This document shows, in pieces, positions 45,100 to 54,574 of a stretch of 64,000 nucleotides of DNA. The stretch lies in assembly GCA_964591275.1 (NCBI GenBank), contig CAZQAE010000023.1, positions 6,589 through 70,588 of the forward strand, read 5' to 3'. The stretch is from G963674685 sp964591275. GTDB lineage: Bacteria; Lernaellota; Lernaellaia; JACKCT01. A program made the translations under genes and the position numbers. The notes beneath the pieces are model-generated. The model was not told where the DNA came from. It did no database searches and was given only the letters and a program-made list of their open reading frames with translations. Every line of letters starts with the position of its first letter. The first letter of the stretch is position 1.

Positions 45100-45807
45100 A
45101 TGGTTCCGCAAATAGCTGAAAACTTTGAACTCGTCAGCGAAAAAAAGACGGTCGCGTTGCTTAAGGAAGCCTGCGATCTCAAGCTGAGAATAAAGTTGTA
45201 TCGGACGGCTGATGAAACACCTGCTTACTCCAACCTTTTAGGGATAAACGAAAGCCATTTGATCCTGGCCGGCCTTCAACCCAAGGAACTGGAAGAATCC
45301 TTCGTCCAGCCCTGCTCCATTGAGGCGGATTTCAAGATGGCGGACAAGGGTGCCTTTTCCTTTAACACCACTGTCCAGGGTGTTCGGGTGGGCAAGGAAT
45401 ATCAATTCTACACGGATTGGCCGTCATCGCTCCGGGTTTATCAGCGGCGGAAATATTTTCGCGCCCACCCAACTCAGGAATTGCCGGCGACCTGCGTTTC
45501 GATCAGCAAACGTAACACGGTGGGTCGGGTGCGCGTGGAAAACATCAGCCTTGACGGCGCTTTGCTCACCTTTTCCAGCACAGCCGACATCAGTGTGGGA
45601 AAAATCCTGAAGAATATCCGTCTGCGCCTGGCGAGCGAGGGGGAATTGAACGCGGACGGCATCGTCCGGCTTGTGATGCCCGGAGAGAAAGGGGGCTGCT
45701 GCCTCGGCATTCAGTTTGACGTGCTGGACAGGGAAACCCACAAACGTCTCACTGCCTACATCATCAAATGCCAGAAACAGATGATTCGGCGAAAAGTCGA
45801 CGTCTGA
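45100..45807 (+). CDS. PilZ-domain cyclic di-GMP receptor (YcgR-like)
   Basis: A 235-residue protein. An N-terminal YcgR-like beta domain is followed by PilZ: YQRRKYFRAH (RxxxR-type motif, about 114-123) and ENISLDGALLTF (N-x-S-x-x-G, about 152-163). These are the two c-di-GMP-binding motifs. It probably links c-di-GMP to motility or secretion and may pair functionally with the MshEN/PilT genes. The ATG at 45100 has AGAGGGAG upstream; ATG 45058 is less favoured. The C-terminus is basic. Confidence 0.8.
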   Translation: MVPQIAENFELVSEKKTVALLKEACDLKLRIKLYRTADETPAYSNLLGINESHLILAGLQPKELEESFVQPCSIEADFKMADKGAFSFNTTVQGVRVGKEYQFYTDWPSSLRVYQRRKYFRAHPTQELPATCVSISKRNTVGRVRVENISLDGALLTFSSTADISVGKILKNIRLRLASEGELNADGIVRLVMPGEKGGCCLGIQFDVLDRETHKRLTAYIIKCQKQMIRRKVDV

Positions 45808-46275
45808 GCGGCGATCCCTCCGTCCTGGTTCATCGTCCTGCCTGAAATTGTTCACGCCCAGAAAGCCGTGTGCGATGTACAGCGGCTCAGGGTTTAATGA
45901 GAACCGATTCAATCGACCTTGTCCCGCTTTTTGGACTTCCTCTGTATTCACGGACCGCGACTGCGTGGGGTGCCTCTCTTCCATTGTGGGTCTAGTTTAC
46001 TACCAACCTCTCAAATCTCTCCTCTCTTCGCGCTACGTCCGTTTTCCGCTCCACCCATCATAGCAACATATAGAAGGTCAAAAAGCGAACCGGGGCTTTA
46101 TTATTATCCGAAGCAATCAAGAAAATGCGTCGGTGAACCCTTCCATAAATCGAATAGGCGACAACGGCTCCGGGCGGTGTAGCCCAAGCAATCAACGGAG
46201 CGGCGGCTTCCCTTCCAAAACCGAGCGGCCTATAGTGGCGACAGCTTAAGAAAATCAAAAACAAGGATCGGGATT
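45808..46275. other. Intergenic region, no gene recognised
   Basis: About 470 bases. Short open frames occur on both strands; one on the minus strand (about 45984-45820) looks weakly protein-like but runs on into the antisense of the PilZ gene. Nothing recognised; possibly decayed sequence. Confidence 0.3.
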
Positions 46276-46917
46276 ATGAATATCTGGAAAAGCGCCATTC
46301 TTATCGCCCTGGTTTTGAGCTTGGTCTTGGCCGTAGCTTGTGGCGACGACGACGATGATAACCAGGGTTCCCCTTACCTTGACGACGATGCGGATGATGA
46401 CGCCGACGATGATGATTTTTATGACCCCGCCTTTTCGTGTTCCGGCGAAGTCTGCACGGACCCGGCGGTGGGGTTGATGTGGCAAAATGAAGACACGGAC
46501 AGGAAAACAGGTTGGAATGAATCCATTGATTATTGCCACGATCTTGACATGGGTGATGGCTTCGGCGGGTTTCACGGCTGGCGGCTGCCGACGATATCGG
46601 AGCTTCGCAGCTTGATCCGGGGATGCCCCGAAACGGTAACGGGCGGCGAATGCGCCGTTGCGGACGATTGCCTTTCATGGGGCGAATGCTGGGATGATTC
46701 GTGCCGTAGTTGTGAAGTGTTTGGCGGGCCTGGTTTGGAGGGGCGATACTGGCCCGAAGGCATGGAGGGCACGACAACCTTCCATTGGTCCGCGTCGGAA
46801 ACCGATTATCCAGAAGATGAAAATGCGTGGCATGTTGTATTTGCCAATGGGTCAATAAGTAGGTCTGGAAAATCAGGTGCTATTGATTGCGGCACCCGCT
46901 GCGTTCGTGACCTCTAA
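46276..46917 (+). CDS. DUF1566 (Lcl C-terminal-like) Asp-rich lipoprotein, tandem copy 1
   Basis: A 213-residue lipoprotein. The signal peptide ends in AVAC (Cys22), then GDDDDD and DDDADDDADDDD. The mature domain is DUF1566: VGLMWQNED, FHGWRLPTISELRSLIRGC and WSASETD, ending in a TRCVRDL strand. Such domains are found in surface adhesin-like proteins and in lectin-like folds. Cys residues are numerous and probably paired. First of three head-to-tail relatives. Confidence 0.8.
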   Translation: MNIWKSAILIALVLSLVLAVACGDDDDDNQGSPYLDDDADDDADDDDFYDPAFSCSGEVCTDPAVGLMWQNEDTDRKTGWNESIDYCHDLDMGDGFGGFHGWRLPTISELRSLIRGCPETVTGGECAVADDCLSWGECWDDSCRSCEVFGGPGLEGRYWPEGMEGTTTFHWSASETDYPEDENAWHVVFANGSISRSGKSGAIDCGTRCVRDL

Positions 46918-46920
46918 ATG

Positions 46921-46946
46921 ACCGGCGTGGACAACGAAGGGGGAAA
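46921..46946 (+). repeat. Duplicated leader sequence, copy 1
   Basis: The 26 bases before the second DUF1566 gene (ACCGGCGTGGACAACGAAGG and the run to the ATG) recur nearly unchanged at 47589-47614 before the third gene. They mark the duplication unit and contain the ribosome site (GAAGGGGG). Confidence 0.75.
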
Positions 46947-47585
46947 ATGAAGACTTGGAAAAGCGCCTTTCTTATCGCCCTGGTTTTGAGCTTGGTCTTG
47001 GCCGTAGCCTGCGGCGATGATGACGATGACCGTGGCTCACCCTACCTTGACGACGACGCGGATGATGACGCCGACGATGACGATTTCTACCACCCCGCCT
47101 TTTCATGTTCCGGCGAAGTCTGCACGGACCCGGCGGTGGGGTTGATGTGGCAAAATGAAGACACAACTTCATACACTAGGTGGGAAAGCTCCATTGATTA
47201 TTGCGAAAGCCTTGACGCCGGGGATGGCTTCGGCGGGTTTCACGGGTGGCGACTGCCGACGATATCGGAACTTCGCAGCTTGATCCGAGGTTGCCCCGAA
47301 ACGGTAACGGGCGGGAAATGCAACGTGACGGATGATTGCCTTTCGTGCGGCGAATGTTGGGGTGATTTGTGTTGGAATTGCGAACAGTTTGGCGGACCCG
47401 GCCCCGAAGGGCGCTACTGGCCGGAAGGTATGGAGGGCACGACCTATTGTTATTGGTCATCGTCGGAGCGTACGGATTCGGAATCAGCGAGTGCGTGGTA
47501 TGCCAATTTTGCTATTGGATCAATAGACAGGATGGACACTTCCGGCTCTCAAGGCTTCGGCACGCGCTGCGTTCGTGGCCTCTAG
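46947..47585 (+). CDS. DUF1566 Asp-rich lipoprotein, tandem copy 2
   Basis: A 212-residue close relative of copy 1, identical over long stretches of the signal peptide, the Asp-rich run and WRLPTISELRSLI. It differs mainly in the second half, e.g. CWNCEQF and WSSSERTDSE. Lipid Cys is in AVAC. The recent duplication is clear from the shared leader. Starts 29 bases after copy 1. Confidence 0.82.
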   Translation: MKTWKSAFLIALVLSLVLAVACGDDDDDRGSPYLDDDADDDADDDDFYHPAFSCSGEVCTDPAVGLMWQNEDTTSYTRWESSIDYCESLDAGDGFGGFHGWRLPTISELRSLIRGCPETVTGGKCNVTDDCLSCGECWGDLCWNCEQFGGPGPEGRYWPEGMEGTTYCYWSSSERTDSESASAWYANFAIGSIDRMDTSGSQGFGTRCVRGL

Positions 47586-47588
47586 GCA

Positions 47589-47614
47589 ACCGGCGTGGAC
47601 AACGAAGGGGAAAA
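47589..47614 (+). repeat. Duplicated leader sequence, copy 2
   Basis: Second copy of the 26-base leader at 46921-46946, directly before the third DUF1566 gene. Confidence 0.75.
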
Positions 47615-48793
47615 ATGAAGACTTGGAAAAACGCCTTTCTTATTGCTCTGATTTTGAGCTTGGTCTTGGCCGTAGCCTGCGGCGACGATGATGATGATGA
47701 TGACAGAGGCGGCGATGCTTATGTGCCGTCGGACGATGATGACGGTGGAAATGACGATCTCAATGATAACCAGGATGATGATGCAGACGATGACACAGAC
47801 GATGATGACGAGCCAACGTGGACTGATCCAGATACCGGCCTTATGTGGCTAAATCCGGGCCTCGCAGGCGTAGGGAGACTTTGGAATCAAACTTGGGAAG
47901 GGGCAAAACAAGCTTGTAATAATCTTACTTATGCCGGTTACAACGATTGGTGGTTACCAACAATATCTGAATTGAGAACACTGGTACGTGGATGCCCGGA
48001 TACAGAGACGGGCGGCAACTGCGAAATCACCGATGAATGTGGAAACGATTGTGGCTCCCTTTGGTGTCGTACTTGTGACGAAAGTGACGCTCCTTTTGTA
48101 GGTTGTTTTTGGCCACATGGAATTGCAAACCTTGATATTGAGTTGAGCCTCTCTACTTGCGATGCTCATTGGTCTTCTACGCCAGTGTATGGTGATTACA
48201 GTTTAGCATATTATCTAAATTTCAGAGATGCATCTGTGGATTATATTTCAAAAACAAGGGAATATGCCACTCGTTGCGTTCGTAATGCCGACTCGGATGA
48301 CGATTTGGATGATGACTCGGATGATGACTCGGATGACGATGGCCCCTGGACGGACCCTTCTTCAGGCTTGACTTGGCAAAACCCACATGATGAGCTTCTG
48401 CTTCCTCAAAATGGAGCGCATGATTACTGTTGGAGCTTGAGTCTTTTAGGCCAGGACGACTGGCGTCTACCTACGATCAGCGAACTGCGGTCACTAATCC
48501 GCGGCTGCGACCAAACCGAACTGGACGGCTCCTGCGGTGTAACGGATGCATGCTTGAGTCTGAGTGATTGTTGGAGCTATTCGTGCGATGGCTGTTACTA
48601 TCTGAGCGGTCCTGGATCAGGTGGAGCTTATTGGCCTGATAGCATATCAGGTAATATCGATTGGCATTGGTCAATTTCGCCGAATCCAGATGGCATTTTT
48701 GTTGGCCTTGGTTGGATCATCAATTTCACTGACGGTTCCGTTCACAGTAATCGTGACGACAACGGCAGCTATGTTCGCTGCGTCCGTCCTTAG
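47615..48793 (+). CDS. Two-domain DUF1566 Asp-rich lipoprotein, tandem copy 3
   Basis: A 392-residue lipoprotein. The signal peptide is nearly the same as in copies 1 and 2 (AVAC, Cys22). The Asp-rich run is longer, then come two DUF1566 domains: domain 1 with WWLPTISELRTLVRGC and domain 2 with WRLPTISELRSLIRGC, separated by a second Asp-rich linker (about 230-245). ATG 47615 follows the duplicated leader; the longer open frame upstream is antiphase reading of copy 2. Probably a surface protein. Confidence 0.82.
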   Translation: MKTWKNAFLIALILSLVLAVACGDDDDDDDRGGDAYVPSDDDDGGNDDLNDNQDDDADDDTDDDDEPTWTDPDTGLMWLNPGLAGVGRLWNQTWEGAKQACNNLTYAGYNDWWLPTISELRTLVRGCPDTETGGNCEITDECGNDCGSLWCRTCDESDAPFVGCFWPHGIANLDIELSLSTCDAHWSSTPVYGDYSLAYYLNFRDASVDYISKTREYATRCVRNADSDDDLDDDSDDDSDDDGPWTDPSSGLTWQNPHDELLLPQNGAHDYCWSLSLLGQDDWRLPTISELRSLIRGCDQTELDGSCGVTDACLSLSDCWSYSCDGCYYLSGPGSGGAYWPDSISGNIDWHWSISPNPDGIFVGLGWIINFTDGSVHSNRDDNGSYVRCVRP

Positions 48794-48903
48794 ACCGTGA
48801 TTTTTGGTGATTTGGTCCGGTGCGGTGATTTTCCTGACTGACATTTTGACAGCAAATTTGACAGCAACCCAGGCGAACGTGCGTGAATGACAATTACTTT
48901 GCT

Positions 48904-49347
48904 TTAGTTTTTCCTCTTGCCCTTCATCTTCACAACCTCTCCGGTTGCCTCATGCTTTCCGAACATCCCGTGAAGATCGCTAAAGGCTTCCGGCGCAAGG
49001 TGCGCGTATCTTTGAGTCATCTTTTGATCGGCATGGCCCAGAATTTTTTGCAGTTTGAAAAGATCGCCGTTGCAAAGAAAGCATGGACATCTTGACCCTT
49101 TCCCTGCGTGGCATTAAGTAAGCCTCTTATATCGGATTCTGAGCGCAAATAGGCATAGTCCTGGACGTGTAGGCGGGGCTTTTTGATTTTTGGCGAATGA
49201 AAGATAATATCCAATTCTTGCGCGTAATGCTAAAATCCCTGAAAGGCAAGCGAGAATGTTGCGAATTGTATTTACAGCAAAACCCTTTGCAAAAAGCTCA
49301 ACCTTTAACTTCTCGATTTTTTCCGTCGAAATGTGATTTAACTGCAC
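48904..49347 (-). pseudogene. Tyrosine recombinase (integrase) relic next to tRNA-Lys
   Basis: Pieces of one integrase occur in different frames on the minus strand. At 49347-49240 lies a core-binding-domain piece (LNHISTEKIEKLKVELFAKG), around 49190-49080 the start of the catalytic domain (DIRGLLNATQGKGQDVHAFF), and at about 49070-48904 the end (LFKLQKILGHADQKMTQRYA then HLAPEAF). The stretch with the first Arg and H-x-x-R is deleted, and at least two frame changes separate the pieces. It is dead, but shows that tRNA-Lys was an integration target. Confidence 0.75.
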
Positions 49348-49558
49348 ATTTTCGAATGCGGGATAAAGATGATTTCTCCATATGGATTTGTTATCTTGCT
49401 AAGAGCGGAGTGGCGCGTTGATCTTTTTTGGCCGTTCTTTTTTCTTGCCATGATAACCCCCTTTTTTATGCGAAATCGGGCGCCAGTAGCCGAAAAAAGC
49501 CGAAATCCGTGGAGCACCTAAAATAAAAAAGCGCTCCAGGTCATTGAAATCATTTAAA

Positions 49559-49631
<73 letters not shown>

Positions 49632-49742
49632 GCGCAGCGGATTGGATTCGTAACCGAGTTTCAGGTACCTTGTCAAGCTCTATGGTCTTCCCATGTCGTT
49701 TTGCGTAGTATGGGTCATAGTGGAAAATGGAGGGGGCAGGCT

Positions 49743-51638
49743 ATGCAACACATTGATCCAGACTGGAAAAGCAAGGCGATTTCGCCCGAAGAGGCGCTGT
49801 CGCGAATCGAGCCGGGCATGCGCGTGTTCATTGGTACGGGCCTGTCCGAGCCGCGCACGCTCGTGCATACGCTGATGAACTCGCAGCAGGTGAACCTGCA
49901 GGACCTGGAACTGATCCAACTCGTATCATTGGGCGACGCCATTTCGCTCAAGCAATTGCATTTTCAAAAATTCCGTCTAAGAACATTTTTCTCCGGCTGG
50001 ATCGCCTCCGACGCCATCGCAGATGGGCGCGTCGATCTGACGCCATGCCGATTTTCCCGTGTGCCTGCACTTTTCAAATCCGGCGCCGTGCCTCTCGACG
50101 CCGCCATTGTGCAAATCACGCCGCCCGACGAGGCGGGGTATTCGAGCCTCGGCGTTTCCCTGGACGTGGCGCAGCAGGCCATTGACCGGGCCACCCTGGT
50201 TATCGGCGAGGTCAATGAGGAAGTTCCCCGCACGCAGGGCGACACCTTCGTCCACGTCTCAAAATTTGACTGCCTCGTTGAGGCAACCGAGAAGCCGATT
50301 TACTTCCAGCGGTGGAAATCCGACGATGCATTCGATCGCGTAGCCGCCAACGTAGCGTCGCTCATTGAAGATCGCAGCTGCCTAACCTATTCCCTCGGCC
50401 CGCTCTTCGAAGCCCTGACGCCGCACCTTTCACGCAAGCGCGGCTTGGGCATTCATTCACCCCTTTTCACCGATGCTCTAATGGATCTCGTGAAATCCGG
50501 TGCCGTAACAAACCGCCACAAAGACAGCTTCCTGGGCAAATGCGTGACCTGCTACGCCATGGGCACAAAAGATTTGATGAACTGGTTGCACCGCAATCCA
50601 TTGATCGAGTTCCAGGCTCTTGACGTTGTGGCGAATCCACTGAACGTTGCACGCAACGACCGTTTCATGGCCATCGTCCAAGTGCGCAAAGTGGACCTGT
50701 CGGGGGGCTTCGCTTTTCACTTCGGCAAAAGCAGTCTGCTGACGGGACTCGGCCTGGGCGAAACGCATGACATGTTCACTTCCGCCGCCCTGTCCAAAGG
50801 CGGTCGAACGATCCTGGCCCTGCCCAGCCGCAATCTGGAAGGCCAGCCGAATATTCTCCCTTCCGTGGAACATATGCCCAATCTTTTCCTCAACTCGGAA
50901 GTGGTGGATATGGTCGTCACCGAATACGGCGTCGCCTATCTTTCGGAGCGCACCTATCGGGAGCGTGCGCAGGCGCTCATCGACATTGCCCATCCGGATG
51001 ATCGGAAGAACCTCGTCGAAAAAGCCAAAGAGATGAAGGTCCTGTACCCGGACCAAATATACCTGCAGAGCAGCGGCAAGACCTATCCTCACGATATAAA
51101 CGTCCGCCGCACATTCAAAGGCGGGCTGGATGTACATTTCCGCCCCCTGAAGCCCAGCGACGAAGAGTCCATGCGGCGGTTGTTTTATCAATTCTCCGAC
51201 CAGTCCGTGTATTACCGCTACTTCAGCCCGATCAAGACAATGCCGCACCGGAAGATGCAGGAGTACACGAACGTGGATTATACGAGCATCATGCCCATCG
51301 TCGGGCTTATCGGCGAACTGGGCAAGGAGAGAATCATCGCCGAAGGCCGCTACGCACGCAAAAAAGACGACCCCTTTGCGGCGGACATTGCTTTCATCGT
51401 GGATGAAGGACACCAGGGCCTTGGCATTGCGACCTTCCTTTTGAAAATGTTGACACGGCTGGCCAAGGAGCGCGGCGTGAAGATGATCACCGCCGATGTC
51501 CTGACCTCCAACAAGGCCATGATGAAGGTATTCGAGCGTAGCTGCGAGGATATGAAGCTAAAGGTCAGCAGCGGTGTTTATGAGTTATGCATACCCATCG
51601 TCAATACCGACAAAAAGGTTAAGTTTAAGGGATGCTGA
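49743..51638 (+). CDS. Acetyl-CoA hydrolase/CoA-transferase fused to a GNAT acetyltransferase
   Basis: A 631-residue protein. Residues about 1-430 are a family I CoA-transferase of the acetyl-CoA hydrolase / 4-hydroxybutyrate CoA-transferase type: RVFIGTGLSEP near the start and VTEYGVAYLSE, whose Glu is the expected catalytic residue. Residues about 455-615 are a GNAT domain, with VDEGHQGLGIATFLLKMLTR as the acetyl-CoA loop. The fusion suggests acyl-CoA level linked to protein acetylation or a regulatory acyl-CoA sensor. ATG 49743 has GGAGGGGG upstream. Confidence 0.85.
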   Translation: MQHIDPDWKSKAISPEEALSRIEPGMRVFIGTGLSEPRTLVHTLMNSQQVNLQDLELIQLVSLGDAISLKQLHFQKFRLRTFFSGWIASDAIADGRVDLTPCRFSRVPALFKSGAVPLDAAIVQITPPDEAGYSSLGVSLDVAQQAIDRATLVIGEVNEEVPRTQGDTFVHVSKFDCLVEATEKPIYFQRWKSDDAFDRVAANVASLIEDRSCLTYSLGPLFEALTPHLSRKRGLGIHSPLFTDALMDLVKSGAVTNRHKDSFLGKCVTCYAMGTKDLMNWLHRNPLIEFQALDVVANPLNVARNDRFMAIVQVRKVDLSGGFAFHFGKSSLLTGLGLGETHDMFTSAALSKGGRTILALPSRNLEGQPNILPSVEHMPNLFLNSEVVDMVVTEYGVAYLSERTYRERAQALIDIAHPDDRKNLVEKAKEMKVLYPDQIYLQSSGKTYPHDINVRRTFKGGLDVHFRPLKPSDEESMRRLFYQFSDQSVYYRYFSPIKTMPHRKMQEYTNVDYTSIMPIVGLIGELGKERIIAEGRYARKKDDPFAADIAFIVDEGHQGLGIATFLLKMLTRLAKERGVKMITADVLTSNKAMMKVFERSCEDMKLKVSSGVYELCIPIVNTDKKVKFKGC

Positions 51639-51756
51639 TTTTTTAAGGAAGTGGCGAAATCGATTTCTAAAAATTGACAAGCCGGTCGATTGTCGTGGAG
51701 GGATTGTCTATTTCGCCTTCGGCTTTATCGTTCTTACACTCGGCAAGGCTTTGCCC

Positions 51757-52521
51757 TCAGCCGGCGTCGGGAATTTCCACATCCATATTTTTTAAAACAC
51801 GTTGAATGACGTATGAGGCGACCCGCTCCGCATAGGCGCCCGGTCCGAAACCGGCGTCAAATCCCAATTCCAGAGCCAGCATGTGGTCGATGCGCGGTCC
51901 GCCGCAGATGAAAAAAAAGCGCTCGCGCAGCCTGGAGGCCTCGGCCAGTTCAATCAATTTCGTCAGGTTCAGCCGATGGAGGTCATTACCCGTAACGATC
52001 TGGCTAGCCAAAACAGCGTCGGCATTATATTCCCGCGCTTTTTCGAGGAGCATTTCCGGCGGAGTTTGCGCTCCCAGATTATAGGCTTCCACCATCTGAT
52101 AGCGCTCAAGGCCGTAGTGCCCGTTGAAGCCTTTCATGTTCATGATGGCGTCTATGCCCACGGTGTGCGCGTCGGTTCCAATGCAGGCACCGACCATGAC
52201 CAACTTCCGACCGATTTTCTCTTTGATGATCCGATCGCAAGTCTCCCGATCCCAGACATGGACATCAACGCGGGGAATATTCAGCGCGGCCACATCAACA
52301 TAAGTTTCGCTTTTCCCATAAACAATGAAGAAGCTAAATCCTCCCAGGTCAGCCTGATGAACAACACTGACATCTTTTAGCCCAAGCTTCTTTGCCCAGG
52401 CTTTGGCGGCGTGCGAAGCCTTTTCATCGCACGGAATCGGCAGCGTGAATGATAGCTGCACCGCACCGTCATTGAGTTTATCCCCGTAGGGTCTTATTTT
52501 TTTCATATCGATTTCAGTCAT
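51757..52521 (-). CDS. kamE: Lysine 5,6-aminomutase, beta subunit
   Basis: A 254-residue B12-binding subunit. GTDAHTVGIDAIMNMKG holds the cobalt-binding His119 of the DxHxxG motif and, 11 residues later, the Lys130 that anchors PLP, the same spacing as known for KamE (His133/Lys144). GHYGLERYQMVEAYNLG follows. The enzyme moves the terminal amino group of beta-lysine or D-lysine in lysine fermentation. The partner alpha subunit (kamD), normally adjacent, is absent here, so this is an orphan or kamD lies elsewhere. The ATG has GGTGA upstream; fadD-like is divergent. Confidence 0.87.
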   Translation of the reverse strand: MTEIDMKKIRPYGDKLNDGAVQLSFTLPIPCDEKASHAAKAWAKKLGLKDVSVVHQADLGGFSFFIVYGKSETYVDVAALNIPRVDVHVWDRETCDRIIKEKIGRKLVMVGACIGTDAHTVGIDAIMNMKGFNGHYGLERYQMVEAYNLGAQTPPEMLLEKAREYNADAVLASQIVTGNDLHRLNLTKLIELAEASRLRERFFFICGGPRIDHMLALELGFDAGFGPGAYAERVASYVIQRVLKNMDVEIPDAG

Positions 52522-52764
52522 TTTTTCACCACGCTTGTTCCACCGTAATCTTACCTGAAAAGCCCTTCGGCGTTCAAGTCCCGTGGCCGCGAAGGATAAA
52601 AATCAGTATTGAAATTACAAAAGAAATTTTACCCCCGTGGCAAAGATGAATTCAGGACCCCCATTTACCCATCATCCTTTTCTATTTTCAAGTCGCTTGA
52701 ACTAAAGCTGTGCGACTGCTAATAAGCAGCTAATAATTTCGGCATCAATCCGCAAGAGGACCTG

Positions 52765-54558
52765 ATGGAAGACAAAAATTTAGCCCATATGTTTTTGAAT
52801 CGCAGTCGCTCTCATAAAAAGAACCCTTTTATTTTGAGCTATCGAAAAGATAACTGGAATGTCCTGTCCTGGCGCTATGCCAGGCGAACAGTTCGAAAAC
52901 TCTGCCTTGGCTTCATTTCTCTGGGAGTTAAACCGGGCGATCGGGTAGCTTTGCTGTCGACAAACCGAGCCAAGTGGGTATTTTGCGATCTCGCAATTCT
53001 CTCTGCGGGCGGAGTTGTCGTCCCGATTCAACACAACAGCACCCCCGGCCAAATCCGCCACATTGTCCGGGATTCCAAGAGCCGATTTTTGATTATTGCG
53101 GATTATAAGCAGCTTCGAAAGTTCACCACCAACGGCGAAGAATATCCCGATGTTGAGAAAATCATCGTCATGGAAATGGTGTCGGGGATAAAAGAGGGCG
53201 ACAAACTCATTACCAGCTTTTCCGAAATCCAAATGCGGGGCAAGAGCCATCATCGATCCCATACTTTTGAGGAGCACATCGATCAAATTGACATGGATGA
53301 TCCCGCCACAATCAACTACACGACGGATGTTGAAGGCGAGGTCAAAGGGATCATTCTAACCCATGGCAATATATACTCGAATTTGAAAGCGATAGGAGAT
53401 ATTCTCAGTGGGTCCGAGGAAGATATCACCTTGCATTCCCTACCCTTGACATATGGTCCCTGCCGTTTATTTGGATATTTTTCTCCCATATATTCCGGCG
53501 GCACCATGGTGATTGCCGACAAAGCCGACATGGAAGAAAAGCTTTTTCAGAGCACGAAACCGACTATCGCCCTGGTTGTGCCGCGAAACCTGGAAAGTAT
53601 CCGTAGAAAAATCATCGTGAAGGTGGAAAGCGGCGGCGCGCTCAGAAGAAAATTGTATCCCTGGGCTTTGGAAGTTGGCAAACGGGTCCTGGAAAACAAG
53701 ACTGCGGGGAAAGATCTTTCCTTTTCAGAATCGATAAGACATTTCATTGCGAACCTTTTTGTGTTTAAAAAAATCAGATCTGATTTCGGCGGTAGGATGA
53801 AATTCTGCATTTGTTCGGGCGCTCCGCTCGTGTACAAGCTGGCGGAGTTTTTCCATATCATTGGCATGCCCGTTTTCGACGCATACGGCATGACCGAATC
53901 AAGCTACCTGATTGCCATGAACCGTCCGGATGATTTCAAGTTGGGAACCGTGGGCAAGGCGATCCCAGGCGTTAAGATTCGTTTATCGAAAAATGGCGAA
54001 ATTCAGTGCCATGGCGCAAACATCATGAAAGAATTTCTCGACGATGAACAAAAGACGATTCAAGCAGTGCCGGGACACTGGCTCAGCAGCGGCGACCTGG
54101 GCGAGATCGACGAAGACGGTTTTTTAAAAATCACCGGGCGCGAAAAAGATGTCATCATCACCAGCGGAGGCGAAACCATCGCGCCCAAGGTTATTGAACA
54201 CGCGCTGACAATCAACAGGCACATCAAACAAGTCAGCATTATAGGCAACGATAGAAAGTATATTACGGCGATTATCGTCCCCGATTTGGAGGAATTGCGC
54301 GCTTACGCAAAAGCCAATGGTTTTCATTTCACGGACATGACCGACCTGTTGTATTCCGATGAAGTCAGAACGCTTCTTGAGCAGGCTGTCTCCGAAGTCA
54401 ACAAGGACCTCATTAAACATGAAGCTCTAGTGGATTTCATTATTGCTGAAAGTGACTTTACAACGGCCAATAACATGTTGACGGCGGCGCAGCGAAACAA
54501 TCGGAGCGTTATCGAAAAATATTACGCGACGCAGATCGAAAGAATGTATGAATCTTAG
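52765..54558 (+). CDS. AMP-forming long-chain acyl-CoA synthetase homologue lacking key motifs
   Basis: A 597-residue adenylate-forming enzyme of the long-chain acyl-CoA synthetase type. DAYGMTESS (A5) and SGDLGEIDEDGFLKITGREK (A7-A8) are kept. The ATP phosphate loop, normally YTSGTTGxPKG, reads YTTDVEGEVKG (about 185-195). The C-terminal catalytic Lys region, normally TPTLKxKR, reads TAAQRNNRS (about 573-581). Both changes should harm adenylate formation. It could be a pseudo-enzyme with a binding role, or use an unusual chemistry. The reading frame and length are otherwise intact. Divergent from kamE. Confidence 0.8.
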   Translation: MEDKNLAHMFLNRSRSHKKNPFILSYRKDNWNVLSWRYARRTVRKLCLGFISLGVKPGDRVALLSTNRAKWVFCDLAILSAGGVVVPIQHNSTPGQIRHIVRDSKSRFLIIADYKQLRKFTTNGEEYPDVEKIIVMEMVSGIKEGDKLITSFSEIQMRGKSHHRSHTFEEHIDQIDMDDPATINYTTDVEGEVKGIILTHGNIYSNLKAIGDILSGSEEDITLHSLPLTYGPCRLFGYFSPIYSGGTMVIADKADMEEKLFQSTKPTIALVVPRNLESIRRKIIVKVESGGALRRKLYPWALEVGKRVLENKTAGKDLSFSESIRHFIANLFVFKKIRSDFGGRMKFCICSGAPLVYKLAEFFHIIGMPVFDAYGMTESSYLIAMNRPDDFKLGTVGKAIPGVKIRLSKNGEIQCHGANIMKEFLDDEQKTIQAVPGHWLSSGDLGEIDEDGFLKITGREKDVIITSGGETIAPKVIEHALTINRHIKQVSIIGNDRKYITAIIVPDLEELRAYAKANGFHFTDMTDLLYSDEVRTLLEQAVSEVNKDLIKHEALVDFIIAESDFTTANNMLTAAQRNNRSVIEKYYATQIERMYES

Positions 54559-54574
54559 CTTCACTTCGCCGTAG

